This document shows, piece after piece, positions 9,662 through 19,247 of a DNA stretch of 64,000 nucleotides (position 1 is its first letter; every line of letters starts with the position of its first letter). The stretch is from SAR92 clade bacterium (lineage in GTDB: Bacteria; Pseudomonadota; Gammaproteobacteria; Pseudomonadales; Porticoccaceae), in assembly GCA_014381985.1 (NCBI GenBank), contig JACNKP010000052.1, forward strand, positions 1 to 64,000. Reading direction: 5' to 3'. Position numbers and translations under genes: made by a program. The notes under the pieces were generated by a model. The model was not told the origin of the DNA. It searched no databases and was given only the letters and a program-made list of their open reading frames with translations.

Positions 9662-9691
9662 TATTGAAAAGGTGTTAACCAGACCCCAACT
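9662..9691 (+). promoter_or_regulatory. Sigma-32-like heat-shock promoter of clpB
   Basis: TATTGAAA at 9662-9669 and CCCCAACT at 9684-9691 match the RpoH-type -35 (CTTGAAA) and -10 (CCCCATNT) elements closely. The 14 bases between them are inside the known 11-16 range. The pair lies about 40 bases before the clpB ATG. The assignment fits the established heat-shock control of clpB. Confidence 0.72.
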
Positions 9692-9728
9692 TAGTAATAA
9701 CCAACAAAGCTTGAACAAGGAGTAAATC

Positions 9729-12302
9729 ATGCGCATGGAAAAATTAACCAATCAGCTGCAATCTGCGCTGAGCGAGGCTCAATCAATTGCCATTGGTAAT
9801 GACCATACGGCGATAGAGCCAGAGCACTTATTATTGGCCTTGCTTGATCAGCAGGGCGGTAGTGTTCGTCCCATCCTTAATCGTGCTGGTTTTGATGTAT
9901 CCGGATTGCAGCATCAGATCAATGAGCAACTTGAAAAATTAGCCCAAGTGAAGACGCCCACAGGGGAGGCCAGCATGTCTCAAGGCCTTGGAAGATTGTT
10001 TAATTTGGCCGACCGCGCTGCCCAAAAGAACCACGACCAGTACATCTCCAGCGAAACACTTTTAAAAGTGGCACTGGAAGATACTGGCCATCTAGGGAAA
10101 ATACTTAGCAGATTTGGGGATATTAAAAAAGCAAACGAGGTCATTGCTAATGTCAGAGGTGATGGCAGCGTTGAGCATGCTGATGCTGAAGAGCAGCGTG
10201 AGGCGTTAAATAAATACACCATTGACCTAACTGAACGTGCCGAAATGGGAAAGCTCGACCCTGTAATTGGGCGTGATGACGAGATTCGGCGAACGATTCA
10301 GGTGCTGCAACGTCGCACCAAAAACAACCCTGTACTTATCGGTGAACCGGGAGTCGGGAAAACAGCAATCGTTGAGGGTTTAGCGCAACGTATTATTAAT
10401 GGCGAGGTGCCAGAGGGTTTAAAAAATAAGCGCGTTTTAACACTTGATCTTGGCGCGCTTCTAGCGGGCGCTAAGTTTAGAGGTGATTTCGAGGAGCGCC
10501 TGAAGGCAGTACTTAAAGATCTCTCCAATCAGGAGGGGCAGATTATTTTGTTCATCGATGAGATACATACGATGGTCGGAGCGGGTAAGGCCGAAGGGTC
10601 CTTAGATGCAGGCAATATGTTAAAGCCAGCGCTGGCCCGAGGCGAATTACATTGTGTTGGTGCCACGACGTTAGATGAATACCGTAAATTCATAGAGAAA
10701 GACGCGGCACTTGAACGTCGTTTTCAAAAAATATTAGTCGAAGAGCCTAATCAGGAAGATACGGTCGCTATATTGCGTGGGCTAAAAGAACGTTATGAGG
10801 TGCACCATGGCGTTGAAATCACCGATAGTGCAATTATTGCCGCCGCCCATCTATCTGCGCGGTACATTACAGATCGTCAATTGCCCGACAAGGCTATCGA
10901 TTTGATTGACGAAGCGGGTAGTCGTATTAGGATGGAAATTGACTCCAAGCCAGAGCAGTTAGATCGGCTCGAACGGCGCCTTATTCAACTAAAGATTGAA
11001 CGCGAAGCATTGAAGAAAGACAGTGACCACGCCTCTAAAAAGCGCAGGACTAAACTCGACGAGGATATTTCGAGCCTAGGAAAGGAATACGCAGATCTTG
11101 AACAAATTTGGGTTGCCGAAAAAGCGTCGATGCAGGGGTCCACGCACATCAAAAGTGAGCTGGAGGACGCCAAGATAGATTTGGAAGTGGCTCATCGCTC
11201 GGGCAATTTGGAGAAAATGGCACAAATTCAATACAGCGTAATCCCCGAGTTAGAAAAACAGCTTATTGAGGCGAGTAATTCAGCCGATATAGAAATGCAA
11301 CTGCTCCGTAACAAAGTCACAGAAGAAGAAATCGCCGACGTCGTTGCTAAGTGGACGGGCATTCCTGTGGCTAAAATGCTCGAAGGAGAGCGCGATAAAT
11401 TACTGCGTATGGAGGATGCCTTGCATCAACGAGTGATGGGGCAGTCTGAAGCTGTAGTGGCGGTATCTAATGCCGTTAGACGAGCTCGTGCTGGGCTCGC
11501 TGACCCTAATCGACCGAACGGTTCATTTCTATTTCTTGGTCCAACTGGGGTTGGCAAGACCGAACTGTGCAAATCTCTCGCTGAATTTCTATTTGATAGC
11601 GAGGAGGCTATGGTCCGTATCGACATGTCCGAGTTCATGGAGAAGCATTCTGTGGCTCGATTGATCGGCGCCCCTCCAGGTTATGTTGGGTATGAGGAGG
11701 GCGGTTATCTTACTGAAGCGGTCCGACGTCGGCCCTATTCGGTATTGCTCTTGGATGAGGTTGAAAAAGCGCACCCTGATGTGTTCAACCTGCTACTGCA
11801 AGTGCTTGATGATGGCCGCCTTACCGATGGACAAGGCCGCACAGTGGATTTCAAAAATACTATTATTGTGATGACGTCTAACTTGGGCTCTGATGTTATT
11901 CAACTGTTGTCAGGCGAAGAAAACTACGACGTCATGAAAACGGCGGTTATGGACGTGGTGAGCCTGAACTTCAGACCCGAGTTTATTAACCGGGTTGACG
12001 AGGTAGTTGTGTTTCATCCCTTAGATAAATCGGAGTTGCGAGGTATTGCTAACATCCAATTAGGGTTGTTGCAGCGTCGTTTGTCATACCATGATCTAAA
12101 TTTAAGTTTGGATGTTGAGGTTCTAGACCGGGTGCTGGAAGCGGGCTTTGATCCTGTTTACGGTGCGCGACCCCTAAAAAGAGCTTTGCAACAGCTTATT
12201 GAGAATCCCTTAGCAGAGCGAATTTTGGCGGGCGACTTCGCTCCTGGTAGTCATATTGTAGCTAACTTAGAGGGCGATGCAGTTGCCTTTGATATAGTTT
12301 AG
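9729..12302 (+). CDS. clpB: ATP-dependent disaggregase ClpB
   Basis: ClpB is a hexameric AAA+ chaperone that, with DnaK, pulls polypeptides out of aggregates after heat stress. The 857-residue protein has the Clp N-domain (about 1-145) and a first AAA+ module with GEPGVGKT at 205-212. The coiled-coil middle domain covers about 400-530, and the second AAA+ module has GPTGVGKT at 604-611. Length equals that of E. coli ClpB (857), and the start [11 protein letters not shown] matches the family start. An AAGGAG site precedes it. It lacks the IGF/L ClpP-docking loop expected of ClpA. The stop overlaps the stop of the convergent LuxR gene by 4 bases. Confidence 0.97.
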   Translation: MRMEKLTNQLQSALSEAQSIAIGNDHTAIEPEHLLLALLDQQGGSVRPILNRAGFDVSGLQHQINEQLEKLAQVKTPTGEASMSQGLGRLFNLADRAAQKNHDQYISSETLLKVALEDTGHLGKILSRFGDIKKANEVIANVRGDGSVEHADAEEQREALNKYTIDLTERAEMGKLDPVIGRDDEIRRTIQVLQRRTKNNPVLIGEPGVGKTAIVEGLAQRIINGEVPEGLKNKRVLTLDLGALLAGAKFRGDFEERLKAVLKDLSNQEGQIILFIDEIHTMVGAGKAEGSLDAGNMLKPALARGELHCVGATTLDEYRKFIEKDAALERRFQKILVEEPNQEDTVAILRGLKERYEVHHGVEITDSAIIAAAHLSARYITDRQLPDKAIDLIDEAGSRIRMEIDSKPEQLDRLERRLIQLKIEREALKKDSDHASKKRRTKLDEDISSLGKEYADLEQIWVAEKASMQGSTHIKSELEDAKIDLEVAHRSGNLEKMAQIQYSVIPELEKQLIEASNSADIEMQLLRNKVTEEEIADVVAKWTGIPVAKMLEGERDKLLRMEDALHQRVMGQSEAVVAVSNAVRRARAGLADPNRPNGSFLFLGPTGVGKTELCKSLAEFLFDSEEAMVRIDMSEFMEKHSVARLIGAPPGYVGYEEGGYLTEAVRRRPYSVLLLDEVEKAHPDVFNLLLQVLDDGRLTDGQGRTVDFKNTIIVMTSNLGSDVIQLLSGEENYDVMKTAVMDVVSLNFRPEFINRVDEVVVFHPLDKSELRGIANIQLGLLQRRLSYHDLNLSLDVEVLDRVLEAGFDPVYGARPLKRALQQLIENPLAERILAGDFAPGSHIVANLEGDAVAFDIV

Positions 12303-13126
12303 AGATAACCCACCAAAGGGTCTCCACTAGAATACTGGGTAAGGCTAGCGAGGGAGTCGATAAAGAGATAAAAAAGTTCTGCCTGTGAGGATACGTCTAA
12401 TTTGGCGTAACTATTTTTACGGTGTAATTTAACGGTCTCAGGCGATATGCCTAGGCGTTCGGCAATCGATTTGGTTGAGTGGCCATGCAAGAATAGCTGC
12501 ACTACTTGGCTTTCACGATCTGTTAGGTAAGCCGTTCCAAAATATTTAAGGGCGCTGTCTAGTTGGCCTGGCAATTGGTTGCTAGTATCCACCTCTGATT
12601 TTTCGGTGCTGGCCCATTGAATTTTGCAGATGCTTTCTATGATCGGCGCAATATCCTCAAGAATTGTTAGTTGAGTGCGATTAAAGCGCTGAGCCATACT
12701 TAAACGACCGACAGAAATATGAATAAACTGTTTGTTGTCAAGATGGACAATATAGCCAGCCTCATCTTTGATCTGAGTAAACTTGAAATAGCTACGGTAA
12801 TATTCGGTCTTTTTAAAACCTTCGGGCGCCAAGTCACTTAGTCTGTGAAGACCTGAAATACCTCGATCAACGGCAGCTCGATAAAAAGGGTCAAGTAAAA
12901 AAGCTCCATTTACAAAACCATCTATCTGACTTTCACGGTCCAGAGGGGGAATATCATTGTAATGTATTTGAGGCTGATGCCCTTCTTGAAAGTGGACGAT
13001 AACGGCATTATCAAAAGGGACCAGACCCTTTAGCATGGTGACCAATAACGGAGGCAATCGCTTACTACCGATTTCAGGCATAATGGCGGCAAGGCGTTGG
13101 CTAAAGGCTAAAAGATGGCTCGTCAT
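12299..13126 (-). CDS. LuxR-family transcriptional regulator
   Basis: This 275-residue protein has a C-terminal LuxR-type helix-turn-helix (about residues 205-265) with the signature [22 protein letters not shown] and the recognition-helix region [11 protein letters not shown]. The N-terminal 190 residues form an uncharacterised sensor region. It does not show the conserved Trp/Tyr/Asp pattern of acyl-homoserine-lactone binding domains clearly enough to call it a quorum receptor, and no luxI is nearby. It is divergent from the cox operon, so the shared 322-base gap could carry a site through which it acts on cox or on itself. That is inference only. Confidence 0.85.
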   Translation of the reverse strand: MTSHLLAFSQRLAAIMPEIGSKRLPPLLVTMLKGLVPFDNAVIVHFQEGHQPQIHYNDIPPLDRESQIDGFVNGAFLLDPFYRAAVDRGISGLHRLSDLAPEGFKKTEYYRSYFKFTQIKDEAGYIVHLDNKQFIHISVGRLSMAQRFNRTQLTILEDIAPIIESICKIQWASTEKSEVDTSNQLPGQLDSALKYFGTAYLTDRESQVVQLFLHGHSTKSIAERLGISPETVKLHRKNSYAKLDVSSQAELFYLFIDSLASLTQYSSGDPLVGYL

Positions 13127-13448
13127 AGTCTAGGCACTTCATAAAGTAAGCTACAGTTCCGCATGATACTGAACAAACTCTCTATATGTCACAAGATTTA
13201 TCGAATCGCCATGTACCAGCTTTGACGAAGATAACCTAATGAAGCTTTTCTGCACAATTTATTTTATGTGCTAGACTAAAATCAAAGGTATAAAAAGATA
13301 GAGCACTTGATAGTAATTATAAGAACTATGGTGACTCTCTAAAATACCCGCCGGAAGGCAATAAGAACACTGCGAGCGCAATGCGTTCGCCTTACTGGCA
13401 GAGTGCCATGATAAGGCACCTGCCCTTAGTAAACGGGGTCGAATCCAT
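13127..13448. other. Divergent promoter region between luxR-type gene and cox operon
   Basis: No gene is supported in these 322 bases. The cox-proximal third contains two potential hairpins (13373-13391 and 13397-13424) described separately. Promoters for both flanking transcripts must be here; none was fixed with confidence. Confidence 0.5.
13373..13424 (+). promoter_or_regulatory. Two tandem hairpins in the cox leader
   Basis: The first, GCGAGCGCAATGCGTTCGC (13373-13391), folds as GCGA-CGC / GCG-TCGC with a single G/T bulge pair. The second has GTGCC (13403-13407) pairing with GGCAC (13415-13419), and can extend to GGCA/TGCC on the outside. They end about 25 bases before the coxB start and lack a T tract, so they look like leader structure or a protein-binding region rather than a terminator. 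Confidence 0.4.
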
Positions 13449-14582
13449 ATGACTTTTGCAGTTATTTTGGTCGCTATTGTTGTGGTATCTGTTTTATTTC
13501 ATTTTCTCAGTCCGTGGCAGGCGACGCCACTAGCATCAAACTGGGGATCTATCGATACAACCATCACTATTACGCTGGTTATTACCGGCATTTTCTTTGT
13601 GGCCATAGTTCTGTTTATGGCCTACTGCGTGTATAAGTATAAAGCGGTTCCAGGGCGCAGATCGGAGTATCGACCGGAAAATAAAAAACTCGAGTGGTGG
13701 TTGATCGGTATTACGACAGTCGCTATTTGTGCGTTATTGGCGCCTGGTTTGATCGTCTATAACGACTTTGTGCATGTTCCTGCCAACGCAGTAGAGTTCG
13801 AAGCTGTTGGAGAGCAGTGGCGCTGGAGCTATCGGTTACCTGGTAAAGACAAAACGTTTGGACGCACTAGTGTAAAGAGAATTGATGAAAACAATACCTT
13901 TGGCATTGATCCTAGTGATGCCGCGGGGCAGGATGACATTTTAATTGCTGGCAACCAAATACATGTGCTGATCAATCAGCCGGCTAAGGCTCTTCTTCGA
14001 TCCAAAGACGTGCTCCATGATTTTTATGTGCCGCAGTTTAGAGCCAAAATGGATTTGATTCCTGGTCAAGTAACTTATTTTTGGTTTACCCCGACAGTCC
14101 TAGGTACCTTTGATATTCTCTGTGCTGAGTATTGTGGAATTGGCCATTATAATATGCGTGGACAGGTCGTAGTCGACAACGCAAGCTCTTACCAAAAATG
14201 GCTCTCCTCTCAGGTGACTTTTGCTGATGTACTTTCCGGTGGCACGGTCGAGGGTCTAGTAGATCAAGGTCAACGCTTAGCCTCTAGCCGTGGCTGCATA
14301 GCCTGCCATAGTATCGACGGGGCCCCGAGTCTTGGGCCCGGGTGGCTAGATCTCTACGGTAGTCAGGAAACGCTTTCTGATGGCAGCCAAGTAAAGGTCG
14401 ATGGTCCTTATTTGATCGAATCGGTTATTGATCCGGCTGCCAAAATTGTTGCTGGGTATCCGCCGGTGATGGTTGCATATCAAATGAGTGATGAACAGTT
14501 AGATAGTTTGGTCGCCTATATCGCCTCGCTGTCGTCTGATCCTGATAATTCAATGTCCATTCAACCGTCAATCGAGGAGTGA
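13449..14582 (+). CDS. coxB: Cytochrome c oxidase subunit II with fused cytochrome c domain
   Basis: Subunit II of the heme-copper oxidase takes electrons from cytochrome c through its CuA centre. The 377-residue protein has an N-terminal hydrophobic segment and a second membrane helix (about 33-57, 80-100). The periplasmic cupredoxin domain carries the CuA ligands C225, C229, H233 and M236 in CAEYCGIGHYNM. A C-terminal cytochrome c domain has C283-I-A-C286-H287 and a likely axial Met in the YPPVM segment. The fusion marks a caa3-like subunit II. It heads a cox operon with coxA three bases downstream of the stop. Confidence 0.95.
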   Translation: MTFAVILVAIVVVSVLFHFLSPWQATPLASNWGSIDTTITITLVITGIFFVAIVLFMAYCVYKYKAVPGRRSEYRPENKKLEWWLIGITTVAICALLAPGLIVYNDFVHVPANAVEFEAVGEQWRWSYRLPGKDKTFGRTSVKRIDENNTFGIDPSDAAGQDDILIAGNQIHVLINQPAKALLRSKDVLHDFYVPQFRAKMDLIPGQVTYFWFTPTVLGTFDILCAEYCGIGHYNMRGQVVVDNASSYQKWLSSQVTFADVLSGGTVEGLVDQGQRLASSRGCIACHSIDGAPSLGPGWLDLYGSQETLSDGSQVKVDGPYLIESVIDPAAKIVAGYPPVMVAYQMSDEQLDSLVAYIASLSSDPDNSMSIQPSIEE

Positions 14583-14585
14583 TTT

Positions 14586-16334
14586 ATGGCCTACGCAGAT
14601 GATGTAGAAAACGAAGAACTCCACGAACCCACCGGTTTTATTTGGAAGTATGTTTGGAGTCAAGATCATAAGGTCATCGCCATTCAGTACTCGACCACTG
14701 CAATTCTGGTAGGTCTTGTCGCCTTGGTGTTGTCTGGAATGATGCGTATGCAGATTGGCTTCCCTGGCAGTATAGATATGGATGCCACAGCTTACTACCA
14801 AGCTATGACTATGCACGGCATGATCATGGTTATTTATCTACTTACGGCTATTTTTTTGGGGGGATTCGGGAATTACTTGATTCCACTAATGGTCGGCGCA
14901 AGGGATATGGTTTTCCCCTTCGTCAATATGCTTAGTTTTTGGTTTTATTTGGTCTCAGTATTGGTCTTATTGGCGAGCTTTTTTGTCCCTGGAGGGCCTA
15001 CGGGTGCTGGGTGGACACTGTATCCGCCACAAGCTATTACCGCCGGTACGCCTGGGTCTGAGTGGGGCATTATTCTAATGCTAGTGTCGTTAATTATATT
15101 TATAATCGCCGCCACTATGGGCGGTCTTAATTACGTGACTACGGTGCTGCAGGCACGTACTCACGGTATGACTATGTTTAGAATGCCTCTGACTGTTTGG
15201 GGTATCTTTGTAGCAACAATTCTTGCTTTACTGGCTTTTCCCGCCTTGTTCGTGAGCGGTGTGATGATGTTATTAGATCAGACTATAGGTACCAGTTTTT
15301 TCATGCCCGATATGATGCAGTTTGGCTCCCAGCTAGACTACAGCGGCGGTAGTCCTATTTTATTTCAGCACCTGTTTTGGTTCTTTGGCCACCCCGAAGT
15401 TTATATCGTTGCACTTCCAGCCTTTGGCTTAGTCTCTGACCTTATTAGTATTCATGCTCGCCGCAGTATTTTTGGTTACCGCATGATGGTCTGGGCGATT
15501 GTTTCTATTGGCGTACTTAGCTTTGTTGTCTGGGCGCATCATATGTATGTCAGCGGGATGAACCCTTATTTTGGCTTTTTCTTTGCTACGACTACGCTAG
15601 TGATTGCCGTACCTACGGCGCTTAAAGTCTATAACTGGCTGCTAACGCTGTGGCGGGGCAATATTCATCTAACTGTTCCTATGTTGTTCTCACTCGCGTT
15701 TATTGTGACCTTCTTAGTGGGTGGTTTGACGGGTCTATTTTTGGGCAACGTGGTGGTAGATATCCCACTTTCTGATACTTATTTTGTGGTGGCGCACTTT
15801 CACATGGTGATGGGCGTAGCGCCTATTCTGGTGGTGTTTGGTTCTATCTATCATTGGTACCCAAAAATGACCGGTCGCATGTTGCATGATGGTATCGGTA
15901 AGTTACACTTTTGGATCACCTTCTTGGGCACCTACCTCATTTATTTCCCTATGCATTACCTAGGCTTCCTGGGTATGCCACGGCGTTATTATGCATACGA
16001 GGACTATCCATTTATTCCTGAGTCTGCTCAGAGTCTTAATGCCTTTATTACCGTCGTTGCCATAGTGGTTGGGATTAGTCAGTTATTATTTTTGTTTAAT
16101 CTGGTGTATAGCTATTTTAAAGGAGCTCCCTCAGGCGGGAATCCCTGGCGCGCTACTTCACTTGAATGGTTGACACCAGAGACTCCGCCAAAACACGGTA
16201 ACTGGGGATCATCGTTGCCGGTAGTGCATCGCTGGGCTTATGACTATGGCGTTCCTGGAGCTGAGTTGGATTATGTCCCTCAGACTACTTCAGCCGAAGA
16301 AGTGCCCGTGCATGAGAGTGATCATGATGAATAG
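14586..16334 (+). CDS. coxA: Cytochrome c oxidase subunit I
   Basis: This is the catalytic subunit holding heme a and the heme a3-CuB centre, which reduces oxygen to water and pumps protons. The 582-residue protein has about twelve membrane helices. The CuB ligands lie in GHPEVYI and AHHMYVSGM, and the heme histidines in VVAHFHMVMG. The Glu in HPEVY is the D-channel residue of type A1 oxidases. The first heme ligand is in AMTMHGMIMV. An upstream GGAG supports the start. It is co-transcribed with coxB and the subunit III genes. Confidence 0.97.
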   Translation: MAYADDVENEELHEPTGFIWKYVWSQDHKVIAIQYSTTAILVGLVALVLSGMMRMQIGFPGSIDMDATAYYQAMTMHGMIMVIYLLTAIFLGGFGNYLIPLMVGARDMVFPFVNMLSFWFYLVSVLVLLASFFVPGGPTGAGWTLYPPQAITAGTPGSEWGIILMLVSLIIFIIAATMGGLNYVTTVLQARTHGMTMFRMPLTVWGIFVATILALLAFPALFVSGVMMLLDQTIGTSFFMPDMMQFGSQLDYSGGSPILFQHLFWFFGHPEVYIVALPAFGLVSDLISIHARRSIFGYRMMVWAIVSIGVLSFVVWAHHMYVSGMNPYFGFFFATTTLVIAVPTALKVYNWLLTLWRGNIHLTVPMLFSLAFIVTFLVGGLTGLFLGNVVVDIPLSDTYFVVAHFHMVMGVAPILVVFGSIYHWYPKMTGRMLHDGIGKLHFWITFLGTYLIYFPMHYLGFLGMPRRYYAYEDYPFIPESAQSLNAFITVVAIVVGISQLLFLFNLVYSYFKGAPSGGNPWRATSLEWLTPETPPKHGNWGSSLPVVHRWAYDYGVPGAELDYVPQTTSAEEVPVHESDHDE

Positions 16335-16364
16335 AATCCCAGCTAACAACCGGCGGAGACAATT

Positions 16365-17045
16365 ATGCTAACCCAAGCCCGAACCACACCACTACCTTTT
16401 GTCGCCTCATCTGGTTATTTCGATCAACGTAGTGCCAGCGCTAAAACAGGCCTTCGTTTTTTAATGGCGGCTATGAGTTCGATGTTTTTCTTGTTTTTAC
16501 TGTCCTATATTTTACGTTCCCAAGTGTCTGATTGGGAGGCGCTATCAGAACCTTGGCAACCGCTCGCTCAAACAGGACAGTTGTGGTTCAACAGCGCTTT
16601 GTTAGTCGTTGCTAGTATCTCTTTAGAATTGGCACGTCGAAGTATTCGGCAGCCCGATCATGGCCATAGTCGTGAGCTTCTGCTGCTAGCGGGCCTATCT
16701 TCTTTTGGCTTTTTAGTAGGTCAGGTAGCATTCTGGAATTTCTTAACTAGCCGAGGATTTTTTGCGGATAGCAACCCTGCAAATGCATTTTTTTTCTTGC
16801 TTACTGGCTTGCATGGTTTGCACGTCGTTGGGGGCTTAGTGGCCTGGATCGCTGCTACAGTCAGACTATCGCGTGAACGCCGTCAACCCACAGAGAAAGG
16901 TTTAGCGCTCACAAAATTAAGCATAGAACTGTGCGCCACCTATTGGCACTTTTTATTGGTGGTCTGGATGTTATTGTTTGCGTTACTGTCCAGCTCTCCG
17001 GGTACCTATGCAGCCATTGCTAAGTTTTGCGGACTGGGAGACTAA
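16365..17045 (+). CDS. Heme-copper oxidase subunit III, first copy
   Basis: This 226-residue membrane protein of the cytochrome c oxidase subunit III family has about five to six helices. It carries the family pattern FFLLTGLHGLHVVGGLVAW and a C-terminal CATYWHFLLVVWMLLFALL helix. Subunit III supports assembly and proton uptake of the aa3 complex. The first 25 residues are a soluble segment. It lies 30 bases after coxA with a GGAG site before the ATG. A second, differently diverged subunit III gene follows at once, so the operon has two such subunits, which is less usual than one. Confidence 0.88.
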   Translation: MLTQARTTPLPFVASSGYFDQRSASAKTGLRFLMAAMSSMFFLFLLSYILRSQVSDWEALSEPWQPLAQTGQLWFNSALLVVASISLELARRSIRQPDHGHSRELLLLAGLSSFGFLVGQVAFWNFLTSRGFFADSNPANAFFFLLTGLHGLHVVGGLVAWIAATVRLSRERRQPTEKGLALTKLSIELCATYWHFLLVVWMLLFALLSSSPGTYAAIAKFCGLGD

Positions 17046-17050
17046 AGACT

Positions 17051-17722
17051 ATGGATAATACGACCCAACCAACCACGAGTGGCATGACCGGTCTCATTGA
17101 AGACTGGGTTTCTGACAAGGACGCATTTAAAAACGTCTCTTGGGGGAAAACCATGATGTGGATTTTCCTACTTAGCGATACGTTTATCTTTAGCTGTTTT
17201 CTAGTCGGTTATATGTCGGTACGTATGACTACTGACGTACCCTGGCCTAATACTAGTGAAGTTTTTGCCTTAACCATTGCGGGGGAACATATACCTCTGA
17301 TCTTAATCGCCATTATGACCTTTGTTCTTATTACCAGCAGTGGCACCATGGCAATGGCGGTGAACTGTGGTTATCGCCGCCAACGCAAGCAGGCAGCTGT
17401 CCTAATGTTAGTCACAGCATTTTTTGGCGTTTGTTTCGTTGGGATGCAGGCGTTCGAGTGGACTAAGTTAATTGAAGAGGGAGTCCGGCCATGGGGGAAC
17501 CCCATGGGTGCTCCTCAGTTTGGAGCTGCCTTTTTCATGATCACAGGATTTCATGGGGTTCATGTCTCGATCGGCGTTATTTATCTAACGGTAGTGGCGT
17601 TAAAAGTACTGCGCGGTGATTACGAAGAAAGGGGTTATGAGATTATTGAGATTACTGGCCTCTACTGGCACTTTGTTGATTTAGTCTGGGTATTTATTTT
17701 TGCCTTCTTTTATTTGTGGTAG
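17051..17722 (+). CDS. Heme-copper oxidase subunit III, second copy
   Basis: This is a second subunit III-family membrane protein of 223 residues. It has the conserved FFMITGFHGVHVSIGVIYL and ITGLYWHFVDLVWVFIFAFFYLW segments. I place the start at the ATG at 17051 because GGGAG lies 10 bases upstream and the alternative TTG at 17027 would overlap the previous gene. The two subunit III copies share the fold but differ widely in sequence, so they are not a recent duplication. They may serve as N- and C-terminal-type partners or as alternative subunits. Confidence 0.9.
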   Translation: MDNTTQPTTSGMTGLIEDWVSDKDAFKNVSWGKTMMWIFLLSDTFIFSCFLVGYMSVRMTTDVPWPNTSEVFALTIAGEHIPLILIAIMTFVLITSSGTMAMAVNCGYRRQRKQAAVLMLVTAFFGVCFVGMQAFEWTKLIEEGVRPWGNPMGAPQFGAAFFMITGFHGVHVSIGVIYLTVVALKVLRGDYEERGYEIIEITGLYWHFVDLVWVFIFAFFYLW

Positions 17723-17733
17723 GGGAATCAAAC

Positions 17734-18057
17734 ATGCAAAATAACACTGACACACAGCCTCAACAGCACCCGATTAGTCTTTACTTTAAAGTTTGGGGGC
17801 TGCTCTTTGTCCTAAGTAGTTTTTCTTATTTGGTTGACTACATGCAGTATCAGGGGCTGCTTCGCTGGACTCTTATTCTAGTGTTTATGTTTTTAAAAGC
17901 CGGACTTATTGTCGCCGTATTTATGCATATGGTGTGGGAACGGATCGCGTTTACGCTAGCAATTTTGTCACCACCGCTTTGCATTTTAGTGCTTATAGCC
18001 CTAATGGCTAGTGAGGCGAGCTACACTAACCTTAACCGTTTAATATTCTTTGGTTAA
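17734..18057 (+). CDS. Cytochrome c oxidase subunit IV family protein
   Basis: This 107-residue membrane protein closes the cox operon. It has three hydrophobic segments, with the middle pair containing FMFLKAGLIVAVFMHMVWE, the signature of the prokaryotic cytochrome c oxidase subunit IV family (the H-M in this helix is typical). I choose the ATG at 17734, since AGGGGAA lies just upstream; the in-frame GTG at 17716 would overlap the previous gene. Its role in such complexes is structural. The operon contains no assembly genes (cox11, ctaG, surf1), which must lie elsewhere. Confidence 0.85.
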   Translation: MQNNTDTQPQQHPISLYFKVWGLLFVLSSFSYLVDYMQYQGLLRWTLILVFMFLKAGLIVAVFMHMVWERIAFTLAILSPPLCILVLIALMASEASYTNLNRLIFFG

Positions 18058-18060
18058 AAC

Positions 18061-18618
18061 TTAGGGCATCACTTTCACAAAGCGTTTGAACCGCTCTTGC
18101 ATGCGAATAAACCAATGAGGGACAGATGGCCCTTCGCCGGCCATTTCAAGCGTTGGGTGGTGGCTGATGATGTCAGATAAAAGCTGTTCTTTTTCGGCCT
18201 CGATATCAACAAAAAACAGATGTTTCCCAGCCTTCAGTTCTTTATCAAAACGCGCAAACCGCTTGTTTTTAATTTGAATTCCAAAAAACCCGCCTTCCCA
18301 TGTACAGAACCCTAGAACTACAATAGATAGGAATACAAAAGGTATCCATGTCGGTCCTTGCGCCCAACCAGAGAAGTGCGCAACCGCTATTACGGTAGCT
18401 GAGCCGGCGACCCCAACTAGAGCGCCTATTTCGGTGCCGTGCACCACATCGGTTCGCAGTACAGCCTCGACCTCATGCAATTTAGTGTGGAGTGCGACCT
18501 CGCCATCATTCAAGCTTAAGACATGGATGTGTGGCGTTGAGATACCGTGACTTTCAAGCTCTTTTTCTACATTTTCCAGCTCATCGAGATTATTACTGAT
18601 ATAAAAATGACGTCTCAT
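18061..18618 (-). CDS. Uncharacterised membrane-associated protein
   Basis: I do not have a function for this 185-residue protein. It has a soluble N-terminal part (MRRHFYISNNLDELENVEKELESHGI) that looks like a small ferredoxin-like sensing fold. Two hydrophobic segments follow (about residues 72-87 and 94-112), with a Gly-rich GALVGVAGSA stretch. The C-terminal region is soluble, with ARFDKELKAGKHLFFVDI. This layout resembles proteins annotated in Pseudomonas as NAD/FAD-utilising enzyme or as a magnesium transporter-like protein, but those names rest on weak evidence. The ATG at 18618 is preferred because GGGGGTT lies upstream. It converges with the cox operon, stop to stop. Confidence 0.7.
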   Translation of the reverse strand: MRRHFYISNNLDELENVEKELESHGISTPHIHVLSLNDGEVALHTKLHEVEAVLRTDVVHGTEIGALVGVAGSATVIAVAHFSGWAQGPTWIPFVFLSIVVLGFCTWEGGFFGIQIKNKRFARFDKELKAGKHLFFVDIEAEKEQLLSDIISHHPTLEMAGEGPSVPHWFIRMQERFKRFVKVMP

Positions 18619-18671
18619 TACTCTAACCCCCAACCTTTTTGTTATAAGTTATGGAGAAGGTCGAGCGAGAC

Positions 18672-18702
18672 TCTAGGCGCGCTGAACTACTTAGCGCCTA
18701 GA
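18672..18702. repeat. Inverted repeat between two uncharacterised genes
   Basis: TCTAGGCGC (18672-18680) pairs with GCGCCTAGA (18694-18702) around a 13-base loop. It lies downstream of the minus-strand gene ending at 18771 and upstream of the one starting at 18618. No T tract follows on either strand, so it may be a factor-dependent terminator, an operator or an mRNA-stabilising stem. Confidence 0.5.
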
Positions 18703-18770
18703 ATCTGCAAGCGCCTTCTATTTTAGTATAGAGCAGAGATTTAACTGTGTCGAATGGCGCTTTGCTTAGG

Positions 18771-19247
18771 TTAAGCCTGAAACTGTTTAGGGTTCATAAA
18801 CATAAGTTTCACGATCAAATGTTCATCTAGAGGTTCGACTGCCATCATGAGGACATTTAGGTCTTCGCCTATCTGCACACCCGTGGGTAAATTAAATAAA
18901 AGGCCACCCGTAGCTTCATTTGTTAGGGTGCGTAGGTCTTTAAGATCCTTGTCTTTACGGCCCTCTGTTTCAAACTTCTCCAGCATTGTGCGTAGCGAAA
19001 TGTCGAAATTTGGATAGTTGAATTGACCACAATATTCACTGCGATCTAGCTCGAGCTTAATAGGGATGACCATCCCACTTTCCTTTGCTGTCAATTCTCC
19101 TGATTGAACCTGATTGCCCTGCTTAAGCTCTTTAAAGAGTTTCTTAGCATCTTCAGGTTTTTGCCGAATGAATCCGGCCACTAAAATATTTACACCCATG
19201 TTAAACAGTTTTCGTGAATCGATGTTAATAGATTGTTCTTCGCTCAT
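18771..19247 (-). CDS. Hypothetical cytosolic protein
   Basis: I do not recognise this 158-residue protein. It is acidic-to-neutral and soluble, with no signal peptide or membrane helix. It begins MSEEQSINIDSRKLFNMGVN, and contains a helical KKLFKELKQGNQ stretch and a C-terminal beta-rich part ending HLIVKLMFMNPKQFQA. Codon use and composition match the neighbours, and a start with reasonable spacing supports it as a real gene. It may be co-transcribed with the gene ending at 18061, although 150 bases and a hairpin separate them. Confidence 0.65.
   Translation of the reverse strand: MSEEQSINIDSRKLFNMGVNILVAGFIRQKPEDAKKLFKELKQGNQVQSGELTAKESGMVIPIKLELDRSEYCGQFNYPNFDISLRTMLEKFETEGRKDKDLKDLRTLTNEATGGLLFNLPTGVQIGEDLNVLMMAVEPLDEHLIVKLMFMNPKQFQA

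Noticed and set aside
12299-13126. Quorum-sensing LuxR receptor
   Set aside because: The autoinducer-binding residue pattern is not clear and no luxI-type gene is in the window.
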